From an uncultured Clostridia bacterium (GTDB taxonomy: Bacteria; Bacillota; Clostridia; Christensenellales; UBA1242), in NCBI GenBank assembly GCA_944372505.1, contig CALVZK010000006.1:1-59663 (forward strand): DNA of 59,663 bases. Direction: 5' to 3'. Both the position numbers and the translations under genes were made by a program. Of the stretch, positions 19,578-29,100 are shown in pieces. The notes below the pieces were generated by a model. That model was given only the letters and a program-made list of their open reading frames with translations, did not search any database and had not been told where the DNA came from. Positions within the stretch are counted from its first letter, which is position 1. Every line of letters begins with the position of its first letter.

Positions 19578-19592
19578 CAAGTAAACTACTTG
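19578..19592 (-). promoter_or_regulatory. Palindrome in the 5' UTR of the 1139-residue gene
   Basis: CAAGTA-AAC-TACTTG (plus strand) is a perfect 6-bp inverted repeat with a three-base centre, lying just downstream of the -10. It could be an operator or a small 5' hairpin. Confidence 0.3.
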
Positions 19593-19595
19593 AAT

Positions 19596-19624
19596 AGTAT
19601 ACAACATTTGTTTATTTTAATCAA
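19596..19624 (-). promoter_or_regulatory. Promoter of the 1139-residue surface protein gene
   Basis: On the minus strand TTGATT (19624-19619) and TATACT (19601-19596) are spaced 17 bases. Confidence 0.65.
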
Positions 19625-19656
19625 ATATTTTTTAGATATTTATTCATAATAACTGT

Positions 19657-20166
19657 ATGGGGAAAAGCAAATATTTTATTAAGAAATTTAATCCAAATTT
19701 AAAGTGTGCAAAGGTAAATAACAATATAAGCAAATTTTATAAAAATTGCGAAAATTTAATGCAAAAAAGAACGAAAAATGTCAAAAGAGCAAAAACTATT
19801 TCAAAAAATATAAAAAATCGTTGGTATTGGTTATTTTTAGGTGGTGCTATAATTGGATTTTTAAATGGTTTTTTTGGTGGTGGAGGAGGAATGGTATGTG
19901 TTCCAATTTTGCAAAAAGTATTAGGTTTAGATGCAAAAAAATCTCATGCAACAGCAATAGCAGTAATATTTCCATTAAGTTTAATATCTGCTTTTATTTA
20001 TGTGATTAATGGTTATATACAATCTTTACCCTTATTATTTGTAGGGTCAGGAGTAGTAATAGGTGGATTAATAGGAGCTTTATTTTTAAAAATTTTGCCA
20101 CCTAAAGTTGTTAGAATAATATTTGCTATAATAATGTTTTTGGGAGGGATTAAATTAATTTTATGA
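19657..20166 (+). CDS. TSUP (TauE/SafE) family half-transporter, N-terminal half
   Basis: A 169-residue protein. After a basic N-terminal stretch of about 60 residues it has four membrane helices with the TSUP signature (GFLNGFFGGGGGMVCVP, residues about 68-84, and SHATAIAVIFPLSLISA). Full TSUP proteins are about 250 residues with two such halves and export sulfite or sulfonates, among other anions. Here the second half is a separate frame overlapping by four bases (ATGA at 20163), so the two subunits probably assemble together. The basic extension has no ribosome site at its ATG, so the true start may be the ATG at 19759. Confidence 0.83.
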   Translation: MGKSKYFIKKFNPNLKCAKVNNNISKFYKNCENLMQKRTKNVKRAKTISKNIKNRWYWLFLGGAIIGFLNGFFGGGGGMVCVPILQKVLGLDAKKSHATAIAVIFPLSLISAFIYVINGYIQSLPLLFVGSGVVIGGLIGALFLKILPPKVVRIIFAIIMFLGGIKLIL

Positions 20167-20552
20167 ATAATCTATTAACAATATTTTTATTTATATTTTT
20201 TGGGCTTTTATCTGGTATATTGGGAGGATTAGGAATGGGCGGTGGTACATTACTAATTCCTTTATTAAGCATATTTTTAGGATTAGACCAAAAACTATGT
20301 CAGGGGATAAATCTCGTATCATTTTTAGTCATGGCTGTATTTTCCTTAATAATTCATTATAAAAATGGTTTTATTGAAACAAATAGAATATATTACATCA
20401 TTTTAAGCGGAATATTTTTTTCAGTAGCAGGTTCTATATTGGCAGGAGTTCTTCCAAGTGGTATATTAAAAATTATTTTTGGATATTTTTTGTGTTTGCT
20501 TGCTATTATCGAGATTATTAAAATTTTTTTCTTAAAAAGTAAAAAAAGATAG
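20163..20552 (+). CDS. TSUP (TauE/SafE) family half-transporter, C-terminal half
   Basis: A 129-residue protein with four membrane helices and its own TSUP signature, GILGGLGMGGGTLLIP (residues about 19-34), followed by QGINLVSFLVMAVFSL. It lies in a different frame from the preceding gene, and its ATG overlaps that gene's TGA, giving translational coupling. Each protein contains exactly one repeat, so together they equal one normal eight-helix transporter. A split ancestral gene or a true heterodimer are both possible; the clean overlap favours a functional pair. Confidence 0.85.
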   Translation: MNNLLTIFLFIFFGLLSGILGGLGMGGGTLLIPLLSIFLGLDQKLCQGINLVSFLVMAVFSLIIHYKNGFIETNRIYYIILSGIFFSVAGSILAGVLPSGILKIIFGYFLCLLAIIEIIKIFFLKSKKR

Positions 20553-20611
20553 GACTTTTTGTGTTCAATTAAAATTTTAATAAATATGTTTTAAAATTTT
20601 ACTCTGGTTAG

Positions 20612-20640
20612 TTTACATTCTTTTATAAATGTGTTAAAAT
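20612..20640 (+). promoter_or_regulatory. Promoter of ferredoxin/Ppx-like operon
   Basis: TTTACA and TAAAAT are spaced 17 bases, directly before the GGAGG of the ferredoxin gene. Confidence 0.65.
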
Positions 20641-20659
20641 AAATCAAACTGGAGGAATT

Positions 20660-20827
20660 ATGGTAGACAAAAATAAATGTATAGGTTGTGGAACATGTGT
20701 TGCCATTTGTCCTGTTGGGGCAATTTCTTTTGGCAAAGATGGTAAAGCAGAAATAAATAAGAAAAAATGTATACATTGTGGGGCTTGCGAGGCAAGTTGT
20801 CCGGTTAATGCCATAAAACTAGATTAG
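20660..20827 (+). CDS. 2[4Fe-4S] ferredoxin
   Basis: A 55-residue clostridial-type ferredoxin carrying two low-potential iron-sulfur clusters for cytosolic electron transfer. Both cluster motifs are complete: CIGCGTCVAICPVGAI (C7, C10, C13, C17) and CIHCGACEASCPVNAI (C37, C40, C43, C47). The spacing CX2CX2CX3CP is canonical. GGAGG sits four bases before the ATG. The next gene starts eight bases after the stop, so the two share a transcript. Its presence fits an anaerobic metabolism. Confidence 0.96.
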   Translation: MVDKNKCIGCGTCVAICPVGAISFGKDGKAEINKKKCIHCGACEASCPVNAIKLD

Positions 20828-20835
20828 AGGTAAAA

Positions 20836-22320
20836 ATGGAAAAAATAGCAATTATTGAGTTAAATGAGAGGGGATTAGCATTATCTATTTATAAAGTATC
20901 TAATGGTAAAAGTAATCTTTCTTTAAGCAAAAATCAGTTTTTAGAAATAGGGAAGGAAATTGAATCTGCAGAGTTAATTTCCCCTAAATTAAAAAATGAT
21001 ATTCTAAATATGCTTAAAATTTATAGAAAATTAATTGAAGAATACGGTATAAATAAAATTTTTGCAGTTAGTTCTAATATTATTACGAGGGCGAGAAATT
21101 ATAGAGGGATGTTTGACGAAATCTATAATAATACTGGTCTTAATTTTACTATTCTTACAGATGAAGAATATATTAAATATTTATTTAATTCTGTTGTAAA
21201 TAGTATTGATAACGCAAAAGGAACTTTTTTACACATAGGAAGCAATGCTTGTTATATAATAAAATACAATAGGCGTGCAATTTTAAATAGTACAATAATT
21301 CCAATAGGGACATATAATTTGCAGGATAAAGTAAGCGATTTTGATTCTGTAGTAGAATCTATAAAAAAAGAAATTTCTTCAAAAATAGCAATAGAAGAAG
21401 TAGAGGAAGATAGTAAGGTTGTAGCTACAGGAATTTCTTATCTTGCAATGGGGAAAATAGCAAAAAAAGTTCAAAGATATTCTCTTGATATAGATAACAA
21501 TTATATACTTTCTAACGATATAATGGACAAAACATGTCAATTTATAAAAGGTGTTGAAATTGATAAAATTAAAAAAATTAAAGGAATAGATTATGAAAAT
21601 GCTGACAAAATTGTTTTAGGTTTTGCATTTATTAAGGCATTTTTTGAAATTTTAAAGTTAAATGAAGTTGCAATTTCTACTGCAAACTTAAGAAGCGGAT
21701 TACTACAATTAAATGTTTTAAATTCCATGCAAGAAAGATTTAATGATTTATTATCAAATTCATTAGAAAATTATTATGAATTTAACAATGATGAATTTTC
21801 TATTAACGAGCAAGTATATAATATGGCATTAATTTTGTTTAAACAATTAAAAGTAATGCATAAATTACCAAGGTTTTATGTTAAGCCTCTTAGGATTGCT
21901 TCTTATATGTACGATTGTGGGAAATGTATAAATGTAGAACATTTTACTAAATATGGTTTTGATAAAATAGTTTATTCGGATTTGGCAGGAGTAACGCATA
22001 GAGAACTATTAATTGCTGGCTTTATTTGTGTTTGCCAAAATTTAGATGATTTTTCTTTAAATGAATGGATAAAATACAAGGATATATTAACTGATGAAGA
22101 TTTAGATGCAGTAAGAAAATTAGGAATAATAGTAAAATTAGCAGTAGCATTGAATGCTTCGAGAAAACCAATTATAACTGATATTGTTTGTGATATACTT
22201 GGAGATTCTATAATAATGAAAACAATAGTTGAAACGGACGCATCATATGAAATATTAGAAGGCATGAAAGTCGCACAAGATTATAAGAAAGTTTATAAAA
22301 AGAGTTTGCAAATAATTTAA
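20836..22320 (+). CDS. Degenerate Ppx/GppA-family protein with C-terminal HD-like region
   Basis: A 494-residue protein with the overall order of exopolyphosphatase/pppGpp phosphatase proteins: an ASKHA N-terminal half (about 1-300), then an HD-type helical half (about 310-490). Recognisable landmarks are AVSSNIITRARN, NFTILTDEEYIKYLF and FLHIGSNACYIIKYN. The ATP/phosphate loops that normally read DxGSNSxR and DIGGGS are replaced by IELNERGLAL and HIGSNACY, so catalysis is doubtful. In the HD half HRELLIAGFICV keeps one His. It is co-transcribed with the ferredoxin and ends at a terminator. It could be a (p)ppGpp/polyP sensor rather than an enzyme; that is inference. Confidence 0.7.
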   Translation: MEKIAIIELNERGLALSIYKVSNGKSNLSLSKNQFLEIGKEIESAELISPKLKNDILNMLKIYRKLIEEYGINKIFAVSSNIITRARNYRGMFDEIYNNTGLNFTILTDEEYIKYLFNSVVNSIDNAKGTFLHIGSNACYIIKYNRRAILNSTIIPIGTYNLQDKVSDFDSVVESIKKEISSKIAIEEVEEDSKVVATGISYLAMGKIAKKVQRYSLDIDNNYILSNDIMDKTCQFIKGVEIDKIKKIKGIDYENADKIVLGFAFIKAFFEILKLNEVAISTANLRSGLLQLNVLNSMQERFNDLLSNSLENYYEFNNDEFSINEQVYNMALILFKQLKVMHKLPRFYVKPLRIASYMYDCGKCINVEHFTKYGFDKIVYSDLAGVTHRELLIAGFICVCQNLDDFSLNEWIKYKDILTDEDLDAVRKLGIIVKLAVALNASRKPIITDIVCDILGDSIIMKTIVETDASYEILEGMKVAQDYKKVYKKSLQII

Positions 22321-22375
22321 TTCAAGTACATGCAATTTAAAGAATCCTAAAAAATTTTTAGACTAGATAAGTTAT

Positions 22376-22415
22376 AGGGACAAATGTTAAAATAAAGTGA
22401 CCTTTGTCCCTTTTT
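22376..22415 (+). terminator. Terminator of ferredoxin/Ppx-like operon
   Basis: AGGGACAAA / TTTGTCCCT form a 9-bp stem with an 18-base loop, followed by T's. Confidence 0.75.
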
Positions 22416-22520
22416 GATTAAATTAAAAAAATTGTAAAGAGATGCAAAATAATATTAATTTTTACATAAAATAAAACAATACAATAAACATTAAAAAAAT
22501 TTTATGAAACAGGAGAAAAA

Positions 22521-23903
22521 ATGAAAAAACATAGTTGGATACAAATAGTTTTAACTTTGGTAGTAGTTCTTGCATTTTCTTTTATAGCAACTCAATTTTT
22601 ATTTCCACAAAAAACAAAAACATATTCTCAAACTTCTTGCCTTAATGATAGTATTACAGAAGACATGGATATCTTTGATATTGCTAAATTATATAGAGAT
22701 AATGCATGTGTGGCTATAAGAGTGCATGCTTATAATAATGAATCAAAATCATATTATTCATCTCAAGGTAGTGGTGTTTGTATTGCTTCCAACGGATATA
22801 CATCTCAAAGCATGGGGTACAGTGCTTTAGATGTAAAAGCTACCCAAGGAAGTTATATTGCAACCAACTATCACGTCATAAATTGGATTGAAGATGAAGA
22901 TTATTCTAAAGTAGAAATTACTGTTATTACTGAAGATGAGAATGAATATAAGGCAGAATATTTATGGGGGAGCAGTCAATTTGATGTTGCTATAATATAT
23001 ATTGAAGAAAATTTAAATTATGTAAGAATGGAAGATAGGCTTATAGATTGCAATGAAGAAAACAGATTAGATATTGAGCAGATTTTTACGATAGGGTCAC
23101 CATTAAGTTTGCAAAATCTAAATGATTTTACTGAAGGTTATGTTAGAAATAATAACTATATGGTAGAATATACAGCGGGTGTGGAGTATTATTATCAAAA
23201 TATGAGAAATTGGGAGAGCGTATCTATAGAAGATGCTTTACCTAATTTAGTTGATTATTACGAAATATATTATTTAAGCAATGTATATGAAGATGTAATT
23301 AGTATGAGTGTAGAAATAAGTCCTGGTAATTCAGGTGGCGGAGTTTTTGATTCGAGTGGTAGTTTAGTGGCTCTTGCAACATTAAGTACTGATGTTTCAC
23401 AAACAAACGGGAATCAAATAAATGGAGCGGTTGCTGTTTATCCATTAATGAAAGTTTTAGATAAAATAATTTCAAATAACGAATATAACACAAATTACAA
23501 AATTTATACTATATCTTCGATAGGCATGACAGGGCTTGACTCTAATGAGGCAGAGATATCAAAGTATTTCTATGAAGAACAAGAAATCGATTTGAATAGA
23601 GTAGGAATAAATTCATATTATTTAAATGGCTCATTATATAGTATTACTGAATATTCTGACGCATTTTCTTTTGAAGATAGCGGTTATTATATAATTTCAC
23701 AAACTAATGTAATAGATGGATTTGACAATTTAATTAAAGGTTGTATAATTAATAGTGGAAAGATAAATGATGAAAAACTTCAGACTATCAATGATAGAAA
23801 TGATTTATCATATCTTCTTTTTAATTTAAATGAGGGTGATAGTTTATTGTTAAATTATGTTGATGAAGAAGGAAAGTCTCAACAAATTTTAGTTGTTGTT
23901 TAA
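22521..23903 (+). CDS. Membrane-anchored trypsin-like (HtrA-type) serine protease
   Basis: A 460-residue protein with an N-terminal membrane anchor (residues about 8-28) and an external S1C-type protease domain. The triad is visible: H118 in ATNYHVI, D155 in SQFDVAII and S271 in SPGNSGGGVF. GSGVCIAS at about 83-90 is the usual entry strand. A poorly conserved insertion lies between that strand and the His. The C-terminal 150 residues do not show a clear PDZ domain, though IKGCIINSGKIND ... LLFNLNEGDSLLLNYV has a PDZ-like flavour. The likely role is envelope protein quality control. AGGAG precedes the ATG, and the actin-like gene follows after 19 bases. Confidence 0.88.
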   Translation: MKKHSWIQIVLTLVVVLAFSFIATQFLFPQKTKTYSQTSCLNDSITEDMDIFDIAKLYRDNACVAIRVHAYNNESKSYYSSQGSGVCIASNGYTSQSMGYSALDVKATQGSYIATNYHVINWIEDEDYSKVEITVITEDENEYKAEYLWGSSQFDVAIIYIEENLNYVRMEDRLIDCNEENRLDIEQIFTIGSPLSLQNLNDFTEGYVRNNNYMVEYTAGVEYYYQNMRNWESVSIEDALPNLVDYYEIYYLSNVYEDVISMSVEISPGNSGGGVFDSSGSLVALATLSTDVSQTNGNQINGAVAVYPLMKVLDKIISNNEYNTNYKIYTISSIGMTGLDSNEAEISKYFYEEQEIDLNRVGINSYYLNGSLYSITEYSDAFSFEDSGYYIISQTNVIDGFDNLIKGCIINSGKINDEKLQTINDRNDLSYLLFNLNEGDSLLLNYVDEEGKSQQILVVV

Positions 23904-23922
23904 ACTAAAGACGGGGGAATAT

Positions 23923-24924
23923 ATGTTAAAATATAAATATGCGATAGAAATAGGTGGATCTTATACAAAAATTTATGTTAAGGATAATGGGTTTGCTCTT
24001 TGCGAGCCTACATTAGTTGCGGCAGAGCCAACGGCACAGGGATATAAGGTTGTAGGACTTGGTTTGCAGGCTAAACAAATGTTAGGTAAAACCAATGATT
24101 CAGTAGAAGTTTTTAGTCCTATTTCTAACGGAGAGATTATAAATTATGAGTATTTAAAAGAATTTTTAATATATTGTTTTTCTAAATTAGATTTTAAGAG
24201 AAAAAGAGATTCTATTGTAGTTTTAATAAATGTTGGTTTAAACCAAAAAAATAAAGATTTATTATTATCTTTAATTTATGAAATAGGGTTTAAAGAAGTT
24301 ATGTTAATTCCTGCTGTTGTATGTTCTTTAATAGGGGCAGGGAAAAATATAAGTTCAACCAAAACGAATATGATTGTAAATATTGGAGGAGCAAATACTG
24401 ATATAGCGGTTATCAACATGAATTCAATAGTTAAAGGTGCAACATTGGGATTAGGTGGCAGAGCTGTAGATGTTGCTATAGCAAATACTGTGGCATATAA
24501 TCATGGTTTAGTAATAGGATTAGGAACCAGTGAAAAGTTAAAATTAGAAGTTGGAAGTTTATATGCAAATGACACATTAAATATGGAAGTTACAGGGGTT
24601 GATGTCGAAAGTAAACTTCCGAGATCATATATTATATCTTCAAGTGATATTTTGCCTGTTTTAGAGCCTTTCTTTGAAGAAATAGTAAGAAGTGTAGATG
24701 TAACTATCACATCTTTGCCTCCAGAACTTTCAACAGATATTATAAATAATGGTGTCTATTTTGTTGGGGGAATGAGCAAGATAAATGGATTAGAAAATTA
24801 TTTAAAAAAGAGCTTTAGATATCCATTTAAAATAATAGAAGATGGAGAAAATGTTTCGATTTTAGGTGCAGGAAAGTTACTTGACGATAATGAACTATTA
24901 AAAAAAATTTTTGAAAATACATAA
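23923..24924 (+). CDS. MreB/Mbl-like bacterial actin
   Basis: A 333-residue protein of the actin/ASKHA fold. It begins MLKYKYAIEIGGSYTKIYVKD, the phosphate-1 loop in the place of the MreB DLGTANT. The sequence PTLVAAEP ... VVGLGLQAKQMLG then follows the MreB order. The phosphate-2 region is VNIGGANTDIAVI and the connect region is LGLGGRAVDVAIAN. It is clearly diverged from canonical MreB. A role in rod shape or elongation is likely, by organising wall synthesis under the membrane. The start at 23923 has GGGGG seven bases upstream. It follows the HtrA-like gene and precedes minD; mreC/mreD are not here. Confidence 0.8.
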   Translation: MLKYKYAIEIGGSYTKIYVKDNGFALCEPTLVAAEPTAQGYKVVGLGLQAKQMLGKTNDSVEVFSPISNGEIINYEYLKEFLIYCFSKLDFKRKRDSIVVLINVGLNQKNKDLLLSLIYEIGFKEVMLIPAVVCSLIGAGKNISSTKTNMIVNIGGANTDIAVINMNSIVKGATLGLGGRAVDVAIANTVAYNHGLVIGLGTSEKLKLEVGSLYANDTLNMEVTGVDVESKLPRSYIISSSDILPVLEPFFEEIVRSVDVTITSLPPELSTDIINNGVYFVGGMSKINGLENYLKKSFRYPFKIIEDGENVSILGAGKLLDDNELLKKIFENT

Positions 24925-25004
24925 ATATTTCTAAAATATAAAATATTCATTTTGTCTAATTTAAAAATATACAAAATAATTTTAAAATGACTAAAATTGA
25001 CAAT

Positions 25005-25036
25005 AAAGTGAAGAATGTGACAATTCTTCACTTTTT
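25005..25036 (+). terminator. Terminator after the actin-like gene
   Basis: AAAGTGAAGAAT / ATTCTTCACTTT form a 12-bp stem with a six-base loop and a T run. Confidence 0.85.
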
Positions 25037-25081
25037 ATATTTAACAATATTTGATAAAATTTTAAAGTATAAGGAGAGTCT

Positions 25082-25873
25082 ATGGCGAGGAAAATTGTTT
25101 TAACTAGCGGTAAAGGTGGGGTTGGTAAAACAACGGTATGTGCAAATCTCGGAATATATTTAGCAAAGCTAGGATTTAGGGTAGTATTATTAGATGTAGA
25201 TATCGGATTGAACAATTTAGATGTAGTAATGGGAATAGAAAATCAAATTGTTTTTGATATAACTGATGTTATAATGGGTAGATGTAGACCCAAACAGGCA
25301 TTAGTTCAAGACAAAACAATTTCATCTTTATATATTTTTCCATCTACACACGCATACAATAAAACTACAATTTTGGGAGAACATATTAAAAATATAGTAG
25401 ATCAACTTGATAGCAGTTTTGATTATATATTAATAGATTGTCCAGCAGGAGTTGATGCGGGATTTGAAAGAGCAGTTTTTCCGGCAAATGAAGCAATTGT
25501 AGTCGTTACTCCACATTTATCATCAATAAGAGATGCCGATAAAGTTGTAGCATTGCTTGATGATTATAATATTGAATATAAAGGGTTAGTCATAAATAGA
25601 ATGAGAGGTGATTTATTGTTAAATGGAGAACTAATGACAATTGAAAACATAGTAAGAGCATTAAATTTGCCATTATTAGGAGTTATACCAGAAGATGATG
25701 CTATTGGATCAAGTTGTTCAATAGGCGGGAGATTACAATCTGTAGAAAGTGCAAGAGCTTTTACATTATTAAGTGAAAATATACATAATGGATCTAAAAA
25801 AATTTTTGATTGTACTTATAAATATAGGGGGCTAATGGGATATATAAAAAGAAACATTAAAAAACATGTTTAG
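25082..25873 (+). CDS. minD: Septum site-determining ATPase MinD
   Basis: A 263-residue ParA-type ATPase that binds the membrane and positions division by keeping FtsZ inhibitor at the poles. It starts with the deviant Walker A TSGKGGVGKTT (residues 8-18), followed by LDVDIGLNNLDVVMG and the DCPAGVDAGF switch II. The C-terminus (LMGYIKRNIKKHV) is a basic amphipathic helix matching the membrane-targeting sequence. AAGGAG sits before the ATG. A MinE-like gene follows after 12 bases; minC is not in this window. Confidence 0.96.
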   Translation: MARKIVLTSGKGGVGKTTVCANLGIYLAKLGFRVVLLDVDIGLNNLDVVMGIENQIVFDITDVIMGRCRPKQALVQDKTISSLYIFPSTHAYNKTTILGEHIKNIVDQLDSSFDYILIDCPAGVDAGFERAVFPANEAIVVVTPHLSSIRDADKVVALLDDYNIEYKGLVINRMRGDLLLNGELMTIENIVRALNLPLLGVIPEDDAIGSSCSIGGRLQSVESARAFTLLSENIHNGSKKIFDCTYKYRGLMGYIKRNIKKHV

Positions 25874-25885
25874 AAAGGAGGTTCT

Positions 25886-26116
25886 ATGATTAAAAGAGCA
25901 TATAATAGGATAGAAAATATACTTGATCAAGACAAACTTTTTAATCCCCAACAAATATGTGATGTCTTAAAAGAAGAAATAAAACCTATAGTTGAAAATT
26001 ATATAAATTTACAAAATGACATAAAAGTAAGATTTAAAAAAGAGAATAATAAAAATATATTTTTTATAGAGATTGATGCTAATCGAACTAAGCCATTTGG
26101 ATATATTCCATATTAA
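25886..26116 (+). CDS. minE: Probable MinE-like topological specificity factor
   Basis: A 76-residue protein immediately after minD, with AAAGGAGG before the ATG. The N-terminal part is a basic helix. The segment ICDVLKEEIKPIVENYI ... IKVRFKKENNKNIFFIEIDA (about 24-68) has the helix-strand-strand pattern of the MinE dimerisation domain (compare DILAVIKKYV ... VxVxLE ... LELNV). MinE stimulates MinD ATPase and drives pole-to-pole oscillation. The call rests on position, length and this pattern, not on a strong signature. It ends at a terminator. Confidence 0.75.
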   Translation: MIKRAYNRIENILDQDKLFNPQQICDVLKEEIKPIVENYINLQNDIKVRFKKENNKNIFFIEIDANRTKPFGYIPY

Positions 26117-26146
26117 AAAATATACCACATTAGTGATATATTTTTT
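26115..26146. terminator. Bidirectional terminator after minE and the giant gene
   Basis: AAAAAATATA-c-CAC / GTG-a-TATATTTTTT form a long stem with a four-base loop between two convergent genes. Confidence 0.8.
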
Positions 26147-26149
26147 AAT

Positions 26150-29100
26150 TTACTTTACTTTTGTCCAACTACCGTTATTCGCTTGCCATTCTTCAAATGG
26201 AGCATATTGATATGAAGATATAAAATTATAAAAACTTTCCATATCTATGCTTTCTTCATAGATAATAATTGATGTATTGTTGCTTGACATAGTTAAAGAT
26301 ATATTGCTACTTAACGGCATGTAAAGACTAAATGAAATATTTTTAATATAATTTTTACCTTGATTATCATTTGAAATTTCTAATGATAAATTGAAATCAC
26401 CTAAAATATCGTTACCTGTAATTTCTGCCATATTTAATACAAAATTGTAAGTAGAATTATTAAAACTAAAACCAATTAATACATTAGCCCAATTAATAAA
26501 TTTTTGCCCATTGTTCATGGAGTTATTTATGGAGTCCATAATATTATCTTGTAAACCTAGACAATATTGAATATAATAACCAATATTTTGTAATAGGTGA
26601 GAAAGGGGTATTTTAGTAGTTTTCTCATAAACTCTAGATGAAGCACCAAACATTATACTTACCCTTTCTGTTCTATGAAGATAAACATAACCATCTTTGT
26701 AATAAAAGTATAAATGTCTATTGTAACCTCCATCAGTATCGCCAAATTGATAAGGTACATCATTATTTACCCCATTAATAACAGGTATATTTTTAATTTC
26801 TCCATAAATTTCAAATTTGCCATTTTCAACGATTTTCATATAAATTTTATAATATACTTTATAAGAAATGTTTATCCCAATAATATTTCCTTTAATATTT
26901 AATGTTCCGGTAATAAGGAAATAGTTTTTATTGCTCATATTAACAACTGATTTAAGGATATCGTTAATACCAGATATATCATAGTAATTAAGATTTTTAT
27001 CTAATTTACTTATATAAGAAAAATAGTTTACAGAGATAGAAATACTTAAAATATCTGTTAAATTATCATCGCTGTATAGATTTTCAATTAAAATTGTGCT
27101 AACTCTAGAACCATTGCTTATAAATGAAATTGATAAATCTTTTGCATTTGGGTTATTATAAATTTTCGTTCCATCAAAAGTAATAATAAAGTTATAGGTG
27201 TCGATTTTTAGAGATTTTATATATGAAATAAATTCAACTACGTTTTCAGTTGCCATATCAGTTAAGAAATTAAAGTTAGATTGAATACCAGAAAAATCCA
27301 AATCTAAATTTATATCATCAAAAATTCTTAAAAATGATGTGTTTATTCCAAAAGAATTTAAAAGGATATATATGGATTGTTTAAATGAAGAGTTGTTCAT
27401 TTTAAGAAGTAAACCATTTAAGTTGAAATATGACCAATCATTTTCTGTATACATTTTAAGGTTCATTTTTTCGACTGTATTAGAGTAAATAGTTCCCCCA
27501 AATTGGAATTGATTTTTCAAATCAAACTGAAAGTTGCCATAAACGACTTGATCATTTATATTAAATGTTAATCCCAAGTCAAATTGTTTTTTAGAAAGAA
27601 AATCTACAAGTGTATTTAAAAGATTCATTGCATCGCTTAATTTTGAATATATACCTACTGGAGATACATATACTTTGTCTTGTAATAAATTAACAGAAAT
27701 ATTTAGGCTTTTATAATTGATAGAAGCACTATAGTTTTTATTATTAGTTAAACAAATACTTATAAATAATTCATTATAATTTAAATCAATTGATGTGTTA
27801 TCTATTTTAAGAGTCAATGAGTTTAAAATTTTTTCAAGGCTAAAAATATTATTAAAGAATTCCGGTAAATAAGTTAAAATATTAAAATTCAAATAATTCA
27901 TAGTAAATTGATTTAATAAATTTAATTCATTTAAACCAAATTGTAATTTTATATTATTATAAGATAAAAAAATAGAATTTTGATAAAATATTAGCTCAAG
28001 ATTTAAATCATTTTTTGAAATATTTAATAAAACGGAAATATTTTTATTCTCATAATTTAAATAACCATTTATTGCATATTCATTGAAACTACCAGAGATT
28101 TCCAAGTTTATGGAGTCTTCTTTTATATAGTTATAAATATTACTTATATGATCTAAAAGGGAACAAATATTAGTATAGCTTTGGATATTTGGTTTAGTAA
28201 ATAGTAATACATTATTAGAGGTAAAAAAATTTGTATCAATAATAAAATTATCAGTTTTTATTTGTATTGAAGCATCTAAATTATTAGTAGAAAATGAGAA
28301 ATAAAAATTATTTAAGGTTTTAATTATAAAACCATTTTCGGTAGGAATAATTTGATTTATAAAAGGATCGTTATTATTTGTATTGATTAATTTATCTAAT
28401 ATTTGAAATATGACTTCAATATTTAAATTAATATTAAAAGTATTTGAAATAAATTGAGTAATTTTGTCAATATCATTTATAGAAAAATATAATTTTGTAT
28501 TTGAATAATCGATATAGAAAGTATTTTCAAAGTAGGTAATTGATAAAACTTGTGAACTTAAATATAAGTTGAATTTAATTATGAAATTATTATTTGTAGA
28601 AATTTCATAATCAAAGTTGAAATTTTGGTTTTTTATGTTTATATTTCCATTTCCATAAAGAAAATCGTTAGAGATAATTTCAGTGAAATTTTGAAGAGTA
28701 GGGATAATAACATCTAATGATAAATATTTTTCTGTGTTTAAAATATTTATTTTTTCAAATTCATTAATAGATAAATTTAAATCGAATATGCCATCTATCT
28801 GCAGACTATTGAAGCCATATTCATTTAAAGTAAGTTTAGCGATTGCTAAATTATCAATTTCAATTTCTAAATAATTTTCTTTTGCAATTAAGTTTTTAAG
28901 AGCAAAGATATTAAAATTTGAAAAATTAAATTCATTAAAATTTATTAGTTTCAAAGCATTTGTTAAATTTTTAGTTTTAAGACAATCGTAAATTAAAAGA
29001 ATTTGGTCTAATGGTATATTGAGTCCTATGTTATTTTGAATTGTATTTGAAAAATCTAAAATTTGATTTAATGAAAATTTAACAAAAATGTTTTCATAAT

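Noticed and set aside
20591-20776. Minus-strand frame opposite the ferredoxin
   Set aside because: The plus strand encodes a complete ferredoxin with both cluster motifs, so the antisense frame is a shadow.
24998-25003. TTGACA as a -35 for minD
   Set aside because: No -10 lies at a usable distance; the following bases form the terminator of the preceding gene.
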